From: Mycolicibacterium setense
GTDB taxonomy: Bacteria > Actinomycetota > Actinomycetes > Mycobacteriales > Mycobacteriaceae
Reading direction: 5' to 3'
Assembly: GCF_000805385.1 (NCBI RefSeq)
Contig: NZ_JTJW01000006.1
Location: 434,001-498,000, forward strand
DNA: 64,000 nucleotides
The position numbers and the translations under genes are program-made. Under the pieces are notes generated by a model that did not search any database, was not told the DNA's origin, and worked only from the letters and a program-made list of their open reading frames with translations. Shown here one piece after another: positions 54,332-63,692 of the stretch; within the stretch, counting starts at the first letter, position 1; every line of letters begins with the position of its first letter.

Positions 54332-55813
54332 GTGACTAGCGGTCCGCGTCCAGCGCGAAAAGCAGCGACCCGGTGTAACGCCTTCGGCGACGACGCCCTC
54401 GGCGAGCACGATGCCGTCGGCCTCGTCGAGGAACTGCGGGCAGGCCGCGTATCGGCAGCCGACCTGATCGAGGCCGCCGTCGCCCGGGTCGAGGCGGTCA
54501 ATCCCGCCCTCAACGGTCTGGCGTTCGAAGCCTTCGACCGGGCCCATGCCCGCGGAGCCGCACCGAGCCCGTACGGCGGGTACTTCGACGGCATACCGAC
54601 CTTCGTCAAGGACAACACGGCGGTCGAGGGCATGCCGACCATGCGCGGCACCGACGCCTGGGAACCCCGGCCCGAGACGTCCAACGGTGACTTCGCCCGC
54701 GCCTACCTCGCCACGGGTCTGGTGCCACTGGGCAAGACCCGGCTTTCGGAGTTCGGCTTCAGCGCATCGTGCGAGCACCCGCGACTCGGGCCGGTCCGCA
54801 ACCCGTGGAACCCTGCCTATACCGCGGGCGCGTCCTCGTCGGGTTCGGGTGCGTTCGTCGCGGCCGGGGCGGTACCCATCGCGCATGCCAACGACGGCGG
54901 CGGGTCGATCCGGATTCCGGCAGCGTGCAACGGGCTGGTCGGACTCAAGCCGACCCGGGGCCGGCTGCCGCAGGACAAGGATCTGCGGATCATGCCGCTG
55001 CGGATCGTGTCCGACGGTGTGCTGACCCGGTCGGTGCGTGACACGGCGGCACTGCTGCGCGAAATGGAGCGCGTCTATCGCAACCCCAAACTGCCTCCGA
55101 TCGGCGATGTGAGCCGCCCGGGCAAGCAACGCCTGCGCATCGCGGTGTGCACCCAGTCCGTCGTGCACGACGCCGGTGTCGAGATGACCGAGCTGACCCA
55201 CAAGACCGCCGCGTTGCTCGAGGAACTCGGGCATCAGATCACGATGATCGGCAACCCGGTTCCGGCCAGGTTCAAGGATGACTTCCTGCTGTACTGGTCA
55301 TTTCTGGCGTACGCGTCGGTGCGCGGCGGGAAGCGCTCGTTCGGGCCGAGTTTCGACCGCGACAAGCTCGACAACCTCACCCTCGGGCTGGAGCGCCTCG
55401 CCTCGCGCAATCTGCACCGGGTCCCGGCCGCGATCGCCCGGCTGGCCCGATCGCGGCGGATCACCGAACGGCTGTCCAACAGCTACGACGCGGTGCTCAT
55501 GCCGACTCTGGCCGAGCCCACCCTGGAGATCGGCCGGCTCGACCCGACCGCCGACTACGAGCAGATCATCGACCGGCTGCTGGGCTGGGTGGCGTTCACA
55601 CCCCTTCAGAACGCCACGGGAGATCCGGCGATCTCACTGCCGCTGGCCCAGACCGAGACGGGCCTGCCCGCCGGGATGATGCTGTCGGCCACCCGCGGTC
55701 GCGAAGCACTGCTGCTCGAGCTGGCCTACGAGCTCGAGGAGGCCAGGCCCTGGGCGCGGATTCAGGATCCGGTCCAAGCGCCACGTAAGCGGGCGCGAAA
55801 AGCAGTGAAATAG
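54332..55813 (+). CDS. amiC: Amidase signature-family amidohydrolase (AmiC-like)
   Basis: A 493-residue amidase. The signature is complete: the catalytic Lys region PTFVKDNTAVEG, the serine-rich loop AGASSSGSGAFVAAG, and GGGSIRIPAACNGLVGLKPT. It would hydrolyse amides with a Ser-Ser-Lys triad. In M. tuberculosis amiC (Rv2888c) is the gene next to tsf, so the symbol rests on position and family. The GTG start at 54332 is uncertain by a few codons. Confidence 0.87.
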   Translation: MTSGPRPARKAATRCNAFGDDALGEHDAVGLVEELRAGRVSAADLIEAAVARVEAVNPALNGLAFEAFDRAHARGAAPSPYGGYFDGIPTFVKDNTAVEGMPTMRGTDAWEPRPETSNGDFARAYLATGLVPLGKTRLSEFGFSASCEHPRLGPVRNPWNPAYTAGASSSGSGAFVAAGAVPIAHANDGGGSIRIPAACNGLVGLKPTRGRLPQDKDLRIMPLRIVSDGVLTRSVRDTAALLREMERVYRNPKLPPIGDVSRPGKQRLRIAVCTQSVVHDAGVEMTELTHKTAALLEELGHQITMIGNPVPARFKDDFLLYWSFLAYASVRGGKRSFGPSFDRDKLDNLTLGLERLASRNLHRVPAAIARLARSRRITERLSNSYDAVLMPTLAEPTLEIGRLDPTADYEQIIDRLLGWVAFTPLQNATGDPAISLPLAQTETGLPAGMMLSATRGREALLLELAYELEEARPWARIQDPVQAPRKRARKAVK

Positions 55814-56030
55814 ACCCGTTTTGAGCTCGACGCCGTAGGTTGACGACGAAATCCGTTGTGTCGGCGACATCATGACGTAACGCCGATCAGTGGGTGTTAA
55901 CTCGCGTGACACCGCGATCTGCTCCAGGTGAAACACGCGGCTCGCAGCATTCCCCACTGTGGAGACCGTAGCTTCGATACCGTCGTCTCAAGCATCCACA
56001 GCCCGTCGATCGCCGGAGATCGCGACGACT

Positions 56031-57152
56031 GTGGGGCGGACCGGGGGTACCTTCGGGTGCCTGATTCGATTCGCACTGGCGAACATTCGTCGCCGGCCCG
56101 AACGGTTCGTGCTGTCGGTGCTCGGGATCGCACTGGCGATCGCCTGCGTCACCGTGGTGCGCACCATCTCATCGAGTTTTGCGATCACGGGAGCTGATTC
56201 GGTCACCGACGTGCTCGGCGGCGCCCAGCTGTGGGTGGTGCCGGCCGCCGGTGTGCACTACGACAACGAGGCCCGCGCCCTGGTGGCCGATGGGCCGCCG
56301 CCGGCGCTCGACCTGCCCGACGGCTGGCACGGCCGAATGACGATCTCCGGGGTGACGATGATCGAGGGTGCTGCGGTGTCGCTGCGCGGCGGTGACGAAA
56401 TACCTTCTGGACAAGCGGTTTTGGGCTCCGGTTTGGCTGATCGTTTGGGTGCAGCGTCGGGAGACGTGATCGATGTGGGCGCACTGCCGCTGACCGCGAA
56501 GGTCTCAGGCCCGGGGGAGTCGATGATCGTGGCACCCGCGTTGGCGCGGCTGCTGGTCGGCGACAACGGCTGGTGGACGATCAACGCGCCGCCGGGCGAC
56601 GAACATCGCCGGGACCTGGCCGAAACCTTCGGCGTCGCCATCGGATTGCCGTCCACGGAGGATCCGTCGGTGCGGCCGGAACCCGGTGGGAGCGGCCTGA
56701 TCTACGACACGGTCGGCGGATCGGGTCCACTGAGCTTCGAACAGAAGTTCTCGGCGTTGTTCTCGGGGCAGGTGACCGGCTCGACCCTCGGCCTGATCTC
56801 GACCATCGGACTGGCTCTGGGCTTCGTCATCGCGGTCTCTTCGTTTCTCGCCGCGGTCGCCGAACGCAAGCGCGAATTCGGCATCATGAGCAGTATCGGA
56901 CTGGCCGACGAAGTGCTCTATTTCTTCCTGGTCGAATCGGCGATCGTCTTCGTGGTGGCCTATGTTGCCGGTGTGCTCGGCGCGGGAGTCGCTGTGGCAC
57001 TGGTTATCCCAGAAATCGCCACACCGACCGCGTGGGCACAGGCGGCCGGCATGGTGGCCGCGTTCCTGCCTGCCATGGCCATCGTCGGCGCCCTGGTGCC
57101 TGTGCACCGGCTTCTGCAGCAACGTCCGGTCGATCTTCTGGGGGCAAGGTGA
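56031..57152 (+). CDS. MacB/FtsX-like ABC transporter permease 1
   Basis: A 373-residue membrane protein with the MacB layout: a first membrane helix at about residues 20-40 (RFVLSVLGIALAIACVTVV), a large extracytoplasmic domain of about 190 residues, then three helices of the FtsX domain (GLISTIGLALGFVIAVSSFL, VESAIVFVVAYVAGVLGAGV, ending in PVHRLLQQRPVDLLGAR). It overlaps the second permease by 4 bases. The GTG at 56031 is chosen, with an in-frame GTG at 55959 as alternative. The preceding 145-base gap shows no other feature. Confidence 0.85.
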   Translation: MGRTGGTFGCLIRFALANIRRRPERFVLSVLGIALAIACVTVVRTISSSFAITGADSVTDVLGGAQLWVVPAAGVHYDNEARALVADGPPPALDLPDGWHGRMTISGVTMIEGAAVSLRGGDEIPSGQAVLGSGLADRLGAASGDVIDVGALPLTAKVSGPGESMIVAPALARLLVGDNGWWTINAPPGDEHRRDLAETFGVAIGLPSTEDPSVRPEPGGSGLIYDTVGGSGPLSFEQKFSALFSGQVTGSTLGLISTIGLALGFVIAVSSFLAAVAERKREFGIMSSIGLADEVLYFFLVESAIVFVVAYVAGVLGAGVAVALVIPEIATPTAWAQAAGMVAAFLPAMAIVGALVPVHRLLQQRPVDLLGAR

Positions 57153-57748
57153 CGAACGCTCGCGTGAGGAACAGACGGCAGGGGATCGGAAAGGGTCTGG
57201 CCTACGGCTGGTTGGCGGCACTTCGGCGTATCCGCGAAATGGTCCTGCCCGTGGTGACCACCGCCACCGGCTCCTTCTTGGTGGTGCTGGTGTTCGGGAT
57301 GTCGGCCGGAATCCGCGCGCAGTCAGCGACACTCGGACACGCCGAGGAGATCGACCGGGCGGTGATCCTGATCGCGGTCACCGTGCTGCTCGTCGGGGTG
57401 GTCGAAGTTGCGGTGGCCACCACCCGAACCGTGGCGCACCGGACCCGTGAGCTCGGGGTGCTCGGAGCCAACGGCATACCCCGCGCCCCCGTGATCGCCG
57501 CTCTTCTCGTCGAACCGGTGGTGGCCGCGGTCCTGGGCGCGCTGCTGGGTGCGGTCTCCGCAGGTGTCACCGGCATCGTGGTGGAGCTGGTGGATCTGGC
57601 GCCGACCGGGGTGTCCTACGCCGGGTTGGCAGTCGGCGCGGCGATCGCCCTCGGGGTCAGCGTCGCTGCCGCGGTCGCAACGAGTTTCGTGCCGACCTTC
57701 AACGCCGCATCACGTCCGCCCATTCGATCCCTTACCGCGGGAGGTTAA
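57149..57748 (+). CDS. FtsX-like ABC transporter permease 2 (short)
   Basis: A 199-residue membrane protein with four predicted helices (VLPVVTTATGSFLVVLVFGM, AVILIAVTVLLVGVVEVAVA, and two C-terminal). It keeps the FtsX core motif (TRTVAHRTRELGVLGANGIP) but lacks the large extracytoplasmic domain of its partner. The pair could form an asymmetric permease. It starts on a GTGA overlap with permease 1 and is followed by the ATPase after 7 bases. Confidence 0.82.
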   Translation: MTNARVRNRRQGIGKGLAYGWLAALRRIREMVLPVVTTATGSFLVVLVFGMSAGIRAQSATLGHAEEIDRAVILIAVTVLLVGVVEVAVATTRTVAHRTRELGVLGANGIPRAPVIAALLVEPVVAAVLGALLGAVSAGVTGIVVELVDLAPTGVSYAGLAVGAAIALGVSVAAAVATSFVPTFNAASRPPIRSLTAGG

Positions 57749-57755
57749 CCCGATC

Positions 57756-58484
57756 ATGACCGCACTCGACGATGCCGTAACCACCGCTGCACCTGACACC
57801 GGGCCTGTCACCAAGCCTGTCATCGAGGTCAGCAATGTATGGAAACTGCACAAGCTCGGCGACGAGGTGGTCAAGGCCCTCGTCGCCGCTGAACTCCAGG
57901 TGATGCCGGGGGAGTTCGTCTGCCTGATGGGACCGAGCGGCAGCGGAAAATCCACACTGCTCAATATCATCGGCGGGCTGGATCGTCCGACGAAGGGCAC
58001 TGTCACGATCAGCGGTCAGGACACCGCGCAACTGACCGAGAGCCAGTTCGCGGCATTGCGTCACGACACCATCGGGTTCATCTTTCAGAGTTACAACCTG
58101 ATCCCGTTCCTGTCGGCGGTCGAGAACGTCGAACTTCCCCTGATGTTCGAACCCTATGACCGGAAGTCGTTGCGCAAGCGTGCAACCGAACTGCTGGAGC
58201 TGGTGGGGCTGGGGCATCGCATCCACCATCAGCCCACCAAGATGTCTGGTGGTGAACAGCAGCGCACCGCGATAGCCCGGTCGCTGATCAGTAACCCGAC
58301 GCTGGTACTGGCCGACGAGCCAACAGCCAACCTCGACCACCGCACGGGGGAGACGGTGGTGCGCATGCTGCGCGACCTGTGCTCGACATTGGGCGTCACG
58401 GTCGTCGCAAGCACCCACGATCCCACGGTGGCCGATGAAGCGAGCCGTGTCGTCCGGATGCGAGACGGACAAATCGTCAGCTGA
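57756..58484 (+). CDS. ABC transporter ATP-binding protein (MacB/LolD-like)
   Basis: A 242-residue ATPase: Walker A GPSGSGKST, Q-loop FIFQSYNLIPF, signature MSGGEQQRTAIA, Walker B LVLADEPTANLD and the switch His in ASTHDP. This is the LolD/MacB pattern, which pairs with FtsX-like permeases and drives lipid, peptide or lipoprotein movement. The ATG at 57756 follows GGGAGG. It is the third gene of the exporter set. Confidence 0.93.
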   Translation: MTALDDAVTTAAPDTGPVTKPVIEVSNVWKLHKLGDEVVKALVAAELQVMPGEFVCLMGPSGSGKSTLLNIIGGLDRPTKGTVTISGQDTAQLTESQFAALRHDTIGFIFQSYNLIPFLSAVENVELPLMFEPYDRKSLRKRATELLELVGLGHRIHHQPTKMSGGEQQRTAIARSLISNPTLVLADEPTANLDHRTGETVVRMLRDLCSTLGVTVVASTHDPTVADEASRVVRMRDGQIVS

Positions 58485-58510
58485 ATCAACGGTATTGGGA
58501 GACGACACAC

Positions 58511-60055
58511 ATGACACAAGAACTGACCGCGCACGCGAGGAGCAATCCAACCGAGGCCGCGGCGCCGTCAGAGCGTGACAAGCTGATGACGACCGAGCTG
58601 GTCCCTGAACAGATCCTGCCCAAGGTGATGAGCACGTTCGGCCTCACTGCGGCCTACGTGTTCATCATCTGCTGGGTGACCGGCTCCTCGGTGATGGCCG
58701 CAGGAGGATGGACTGCGATCCCGATGTGGGTGCTGGGCATCCTGACGTTCCTGATCCCTGCCGGAATGGCCGTGGTGGAGCTGGGCAACCTCTGGCCGGG
58801 GCAGGGCGGGGTCTACATCTGGGCCACCCGCACGATGGGGGAGACCTGGGGATTCATCGGCGGGTACCTGTCGTGGGTGCCGGTGATCCTCAACGCCGCA
58901 TCATCGCCCGCGGTGGTGTTGCAATTTCTGCTACTGGCTTTCCACACCGAACTCGGCCTGACCACCAGCATCATCCTGCAATTGGTGATTCTGTGGACGG
59001 TCATCGGGCTGGCGCTGGCGAAGCTCGCCGCCAATCAACGGATCATGAACGTCGTCTTCGTGGTCTACGCGATCTTGACGCTCACGATCTTCATCTGCGG
59101 CGTGCTCTTCGCCACCAAGAACGGCTCGGCCACCCCGTTCAGCTGGTCCGACGCGACGATTCCGAACTTCGCAGTCGCGGGCTTCCTGTACGGCACGGTG
59201 CTGCTGTATCTGCTCGGTGTCGAGACCCCGTACAACATGGGCGCGGAGTTCCTGTCGGTGCGCAAGAGCGGGCCGAAGATGATCTTGTGGGGTTCGGCCG
59301 CGCTGGTGGCGATCTACCTGATGACCACGCTCGGCACGATGATGGCTCTTCCCGGCGACCAGATCAATCCGGTGACCGGTGTCATCGGCATGCTGGATGT
59401 CGCCGGCTTCCCGGGTCTGATGGAGATCTGCGCCGTCGTGTTGGCCTTCATCATCATCGTGGCGCTGATGACCTACCAGGTCGCGTACTCGCGGTTGATC
59501 TTTGTCTCCGGGCTGGAACGTCACCTGCCGCGCATCTTCACCCACCTCAATCCGCGCACCCGCAATCCGGTGACCGCGATTCTGATCCAGGGCGTCATCT
59601 CGTCGCTGATACTGGTCGGGCTCTACTCGCAGTCCAGCATGGCCAACGTCACCATCTACCTGCAGGGCGGCCTGTCCACGGTGTGGCTGTTGTCCGGGTT
59701 CTTCTTCTTGATCCCGGTGCTGGTGGCGCGCAAGAAGTACGCCGATCGCTATGAGACCGAACAGTTCTGGCGTATCCCCGGCGGAATGGTCGGGGTATGG
59801 ATCACCGTCGTGGTGGGCACGCTGGCCACCATCGGTGGCGTCTACTACTCGTTCGTGACGCCGTGGATCAAGGGAGTCTCCACCGCCAACTGGATGACCT
59901 GGGTGGGCAGCATCAGCCTGGGCATGTTCGCCCTCGGTCTGGTGGTGTACGTCTTCGGCCGCCGCTCGGCACACAAGGTATCGCAGGAAGATGCCCTGGC
60001 CCATCTCGCCGTATTCGACCTCGACAAGACTGAAGCGGAGGACACACCCAAATGA
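58511..60055 (+). CDS. APC-family amino acid/amine permease
   Basis: A 514-residue transporter with about 12 hydrophobic segments. Helix 1 is AAYVFIICWVTGSSVMAAGG, with the usual small-residue breaks, and LWPGQGGVYIWATRTMGETW and HLNPRTRNPVTAILIQGVIS are conserved APC loop regions. It would take up an amino acid, polyamine or amine. It overlaps the copper amine oxidase gene by 4 bases, which argues that the imported substrate is an amine oxidised by that enzyme. Confidence 0.9.
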   Translation: MTQELTAHARSNPTEAAAPSERDKLMTTELVPEQILPKVMSTFGLTAAYVFIICWVTGSSVMAAGGWTAIPMWVLGILTFLIPAGMAVVELGNLWPGQGGVYIWATRTMGETWGFIGGYLSWVPVILNAASSPAVVLQFLLLAFHTELGLTTSIILQLVILWTVIGLALAKLAANQRIMNVVFVVYAILTLTIFICGVLFATKNGSATPFSWSDATIPNFAVAGFLYGTVLLYLLGVETPYNMGAEFLSVRKSGPKMILWGSAALVAIYLMTTLGTMMALPGDQINPVTGVIGMLDVAGFPGLMEICAVVLAFIIIVALMTYQVAYSRLIFVSGLERHLPRIFTHLNPRTRNPVTAILIQGVISSLILVGLYSQSSMANVTIYLQGGLSTVWLLSGFFFLIPVLVARKKYADRYETEQFWRIPGGMVGVWITVVVGTLATIGGVYYSFVTPWIKGVSTANWMTWVGSISLGMFALGLVVYVFGRRSAHKVSQEDALAHLAVFDLDKTEAEDTPK

Positions 60056-62028
60056 CCATGGACAGCACCCTGGTGCCGACCGAATCGACCGACGCCGCCG
60101 GCCGCTATCCGCTCGATCCGCTGACCGGCGCCGAGATCGAGGCGGCCGCGGCCGTCATCACCGAATCGGACTACGCCACACCGACCTTGAAGTTCGTCAT
60201 GATCCAACTGGCCGAGCCGGCCAAGACTGCCGCGCTGTCCTTCACAGCGGTGACCGAGGTTCCGCGTCAGGCGTTCGTGACGATGTATGACGGTGCCGCC
60301 AAGCTGATCTACGAGGCCGTCGTCGACCTCGATGCGCGGGTGATCGATTCGTGGACCCCGATTCCCGGCCGGTTCCCGTCCTATCTCGTCGAACACATGA
60401 CGGGGGTGGAGGAGAAGGTGCGGGAGGACCCGCGATGGCAGGAGGCCATGCGCAAACGGGGTGTCACCGATTTCAGCCTGGCGATGATCGACCCGTGGCC
60501 TGCCGGCTATTACGGCGCACAGGACCACTACGAGAACTCGCCGCTGATCTGTCGGCCGCTGACCTTCATGCGCGCGGCACCGTCGGAGAACGGCTACGCG
60601 CGGCCCGTCGAAGGCCTGATCGTCACGTTCGACCTCGACAATATGGAGATCGTCGACATCGAGGACCACGGTGCGGTCCCACTACCGTCCAAGAGCGGCA
60701 ACTACTCCGGGCAGTTCATGTTCACGCCCGACAACCGGCCCGCATTCACGCAGTTTCGTGACGACGTCAAGACGATCGACATCGCCCAACCCCACGGGCC
60801 CAGCTTCACCGTCGACGGATGGAACGTCACCTGGCAGAAATGGTCATTGCGGGTGGGGTTCAACCCCCGTGAGGGCCTGGTGCTGCATGAGGTGACCTAC
60901 ACCGACCGTGGCGAGGTCCGGCCCATCATGTATCGCGCCGCACTGTCGGAAATGGTGGTGCCATACGGCGATTCGTCGCCGACACACTGGAACAAGAACG
61001 TCTTCGACATGGGTGAGGTGGGGATGGGCTTCTCAGCCAATCCGTTGACCCTGGGTTGTGACTGTCTCGGTGAGATCTTCTACTTCGACGGTACGGTCAA
61101 CGACTCCAGCGGCAACGCCGTCACCATCCCCAACGCGATCTGTATGCACGAGGAGGACTACGGGATCTCCTGGAAGCACACCGATTTCCGAACCGGCGAG
61201 GTTGAGGTGCGGCGGTCCCGGCGGTTGGTGATCTCGATGATCTGCACGGTGGGCAACTATGAGTACGGATTCTTCTGGTACTTCTACAACGATGCCTCCA
61301 TCGAGATGGAAGTCAAACTCACCGGCGTGCTGACCACCGGCGCGATTCCCGACGGCGAGACCCCGCGCTGGGGCAAGATGGTGGCACCCGGGATGTACGG
61401 ACCCAACCACCAGCACTTCTTCAACTTCCGCATGGATATGAGCATCGACGGCCCGGGAAACAGTGTGTACGAGGTGGATTCGATCCCCGAGCCGAACCCG
61501 GAACTGAACCCGCACCACAACGCCTGGATAACCCGGGACACCCTGGTGGCCTCGGAGTCCGAGGGCGCCCGCGACTGGGAGCATTCGACCGGTCGGTACT
61601 GGAAAGTGGTCAACCCGTCCAAGCTCAACGAATTCGGCGCACCGGTCGGCTACAAGCTGATGCCCAAGGACATCGTCCCGGTGATGGTGCAGGAAGGCTC
61701 GGTGATCTATGACCGGGCTCGATTTGTCCAGCACAATTTGTGGGTCACCCGTTATGACGCGAGGGAACTCTACGCCGCGGGGGACTACATGTATCAGAGC
61801 GCCGAGGCCCAGGGGCTACCGCAGTATGTGGCCGACGACGCGCCGCTCGCGGACACCGACGTCGTGCTCTGGTACACCGTGGGTGCCCACCATGTGGTGT
61901 GCCCGGAGGACTGGCCGGTGATGCCGTGCCACTACACCGGCTTCAAGCTCAAACCGGTGGGATTCTTCGATGGCAACCCGGCACTGGATGTTCCACCCTC
62001 ACCGCCGGCGGCCTGCCATCACCACTGA
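60052..62028 (+). CDS. Copper-containing primary-amine oxidase
   Basis: A 658-residue enzyme that oxidises primary amines to aldehydes with H2O2 and ammonia. The topaquinone precursor is Tyr403 in VGNYEYGFFW. The catalytic base is Asp319 in NVFDMGEVG, 84 residues earlier, which is the same spacing as in Arthrobacter globiformis AGAO (Asp298, Tyr382). Copper ligands are His453 and His455 in NHQHFFNF and His613 or His614 in GAHHVVCPEDWP. The residue at the AGAO gate Tyr position is Val317. It is the last gene of the transporter operon. Confidence 0.95.
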   Translation: MTMDSTLVPTESTDAAGRYPLDPLTGAEIEAAAAVITESDYATPTLKFVMIQLAEPAKTAALSFTAVTEVPRQAFVTMYDGAAKLIYEAVVDLDARVIDSWTPIPGRFPSYLVEHMTGVEEKVREDPRWQEAMRKRGVTDFSLAMIDPWPAGYYGAQDHYENSPLICRPLTFMRAAPSENGYARPVEGLIVTFDLDNMEIVDIEDHGAVPLPSKSGNYSGQFMFTPDNRPAFTQFRDDVKTIDIAQPHGPSFTVDGWNVTWQKWSLRVGFNPREGLVLHEVTYTDRGEVRPIMYRAALSEMVVPYGDSSPTHWNKNVFDMGEVGMGFSANPLTLGCDCLGEIFYFDGTVNDSSGNAVTIPNAICMHEEDYGISWKHTDFRTGEVEVRRSRRLVISMICTVGNYEYGFFWYFYNDASIEMEVKLTGVLTTGAIPDGETPRWGKMVAPGMYGPNHQHFFNFRMDMSIDGPGNSVYEVDSIPEPNPELNPHHNAWITRDTLVASESEGARDWEHSTGRYWKVVNPSKLNEFGAPVGYKLMPKDIVPVMVQEGSVIYDRARFVQHNLWVTRYDARELYAAGDYMYQSAEAQGLPQYVADDAPLADTDVVLWYTVGAHHVVCPEDWPVMPCHYTGFKLKPVGFFDGNPALDVPPSPPAACHHH

Positions 62029-62065
62029 GATGGCGTCAACCGATGGGGCTCACGCGCGTTCGATC

Positions 62066-62788
62066 TCAGATTGCGCTGCCGCCGCCATCGGCGTGCAGCG
62101 TCGAACCGGTGATGAAACTCGAGCGTGGTGAGGCGAGGAACAGCACTGCGTGGGCGATTTCCTCAGGATCGGCGGTGCGCCCCAACGGCAGTGAGCGGCC
62201 GAGCTCTTCGTTGGTCTCGCCCCACTCCGCCGCCACGCCTTCGGTTCTGGTCGGACCGGGCGCGACGCTGTTGACCCGGACACCACCTGCGCCGAACTCG
62301 GCGGCCCAGGTGCGGGTGAGGGATTCCACGGCTGCCTTCGAGGCGCTATAGACCGACGCACCGGGGACGCCCTTCGATGCGACCATGGTGGTGACGTTGA
62401 TGATGCTGCCGCGTCCCCGCTCGAGCATCCCCGGCACGAGGCCGGCGGCGAGGAAGTAGACGCCGCGGACATTGGTGTCGAAGGTCTTCTCGAATGCGCC
62501 GATTCCCTGGTCGACCGTCAGCGCGGCCGGGAAGCTGGCTGCGTTGTTGACCAGGATGTCGACGTTACCAACTTGCTGTACAAGCGATTTCACGGAATCG
62601 ATGTCGGCCAGGTCGGCTTGCACAAAGCGAACATTCCCCTTGACATCGGCAGCGGCGGCTTTCCCGCGGCCGGCGTCCCTTCCGGTGATGATCACCGACG
62701 CGCCGGCGCCGGCCAGCAATCGGGCGGACGCGAGGCCGATGCCCGCGGTGCCGCCGGTGACCAATGCGGTCTGCTCTGACAGTTCCAC
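62066..62788 (-). CDS. SDR-family oxidoreductase
   Basis: A 240-residue short-chain dehydrogenase: TGGTAGIGLASARLL, VDILVNNAASFP, the catalytic Ser in NVTTMVASKG, YSASKAAVESLTRTW and a C-terminal TGSTLHADGGGSAI. I chose the GTG at 62788 because AAGGAG lies 6 bases upstream. An ATG five codons earlier overlaps the sigma factor stop by ATGA, so this gene is translationally coupled to the sigma gene either way. The product may be a target or partner of that sigma factor. Confidence 0.88.
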   Translation of the reverse strand: MELSEQTALVTGGTAGIGLASARLLAGAGASVIITGRDAGRGKAAAADVKGNVRFVQADLADIDSVKSLVQQVGNVDILVNNAASFPAALTVDQGIGAFEKTFDTNVRGVYFLAAGLVPGMLERGRGSIINVTTMVASKGVPGASVYSASKAAVESLTRTWAAEFGAGGVRVNSVAPGPTRTEGVAAEWGETNEELGRSLPLGRTADPEEIAHAVLFLASPRSSFITGSTLHADGGGSAI

Positions 62789-62799
62789 TGTCCACTCCT

Positions 62800-63405
62800 T
62801 CATGCGATGTGTTGTGAGACTTCGGAGTCGGAGTACCGACTGCGGGCGAGGGGTGCCAATGAGGCGCGCAGCCGTTGCCGACTCCGCGACACCCGGGACG
62901 TCACCGTGCCGACGGGGACGTTCATGATCGATGCGGTTTCTGCGTAGGTGTATCCCTGGACCTCGGCGTAGTACAGCGCCGTGGTGAAGCCTTCGGGCAA
63001 CGCGGCAAGTGCCTGTCGAACCTCGTTGTGCGGCAGGTCGTTCAACACCTGCGCCTCGGCTGACTGCAAACCGATCGCGGAATGCGCCGCCGCATGGATC
63101 AGGTCGCGGTCGGTGATCTCGTCGACCGCGACTTCGGCGGGCCGCCGTTGAGCGCGGCGATGGGCGCTCACCCAGCGGTTGTAGAGAATTCGGAACAACC
63201 ACGCTTTGAGGTTGGTCCCCTCCTTGAATGTCCGAAATCCCGTGTACGCATGCAGCAGCGTGTCCTGCAGCAAGTCTTCGGCGTCGGCTTCGGTGCGGGC
63301 CAGTCGACGCGCGCCGCGCGCCAGTGCGTCGAACAGCGGCACCACCTCTTCGGCGAACCGTGCCGCAAGCTCTGGGTCGGGATCCGACCCGCCGGCGACC
63401 TTCAT
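62800..63405 (-). CDS. ECF-type sigma-70 factor
   Basis: A 201-residue alternative sigma factor. Region 2 is ADAEDLLQDTLLHAYTGF with AWLFRILYNRWVSAHRR. Region 4 is LPEGFTTALYYAEVQGYTYA and MNVPVGTVTSRVSRSRQRLR. GGAGG is found before the ATG at 63405. No anti-sigma gene follows; an SDR does. It resembles the SigE/SigH-type ECF groups of actinobacteria. Its regulon is not visible here. Confidence 0.92.
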   Translation of the reverse strand: MKVAGGSDPDPELAARFAEEVVPLFDALARGARRLARTEADAEDLLQDTLLHAYTGFRTFKEGTNLKAWLFRILYNRWVSAHRRAQRRPAEVAVDEITDRDLIHAAAHSAIGLQSAEAQVLNDLPHNEVRQALAALPEGFTTALYYAEVQGYTYAETASIMNVPVGTVTSRVSRSRQRLRASLAPLARSRYSDSEVSQHIA

Positions 63406-63567
63406 GATGGACCTCCAGGTGCTGCGATGTGTGGTGAAAGCCCGCTCGGACTGTCGAATTCAGACTGCTGGTTTCGCGAGCGGAGCGGACCCCTGGAAGT
63501 CCGTAGTCGATGGTCAGTAGTGGCGGCGGTCTCGGTTGTCGATGAACCCCTCCGATACGGCGCGGAC

Positions 63568-63615
63568 GGGTACCTCCGGCGTCAGAACATTTGCGTCCTG
63601 ACGCCGGAGAACCCG
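63568..63615. terminator. Strong hairpin between the MBL-fold gene and the sigma gene
   Basis: CTCCGGCGTCAG (63574-63585) pairs perfectly with CTGACGCCGGAG (63598-63609), and CGGGT/ACCCG extends the stem (63568-63572 and 63611-63615). The 12-base loop contains AACATTTGCGTC. It lies in the 287-base gap between the leftward MBL-fold gene and the sigma gene and probably ends transcription of the former. Confidence 0.6.
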
Positions 63616-63692
63616 TCCCAGGCGCCTCAACCCGTGTGGTGGTCCACCCGGGCGTGATGCGAGTTATGCCGTTCGTCCCTCACCTCACGAGG

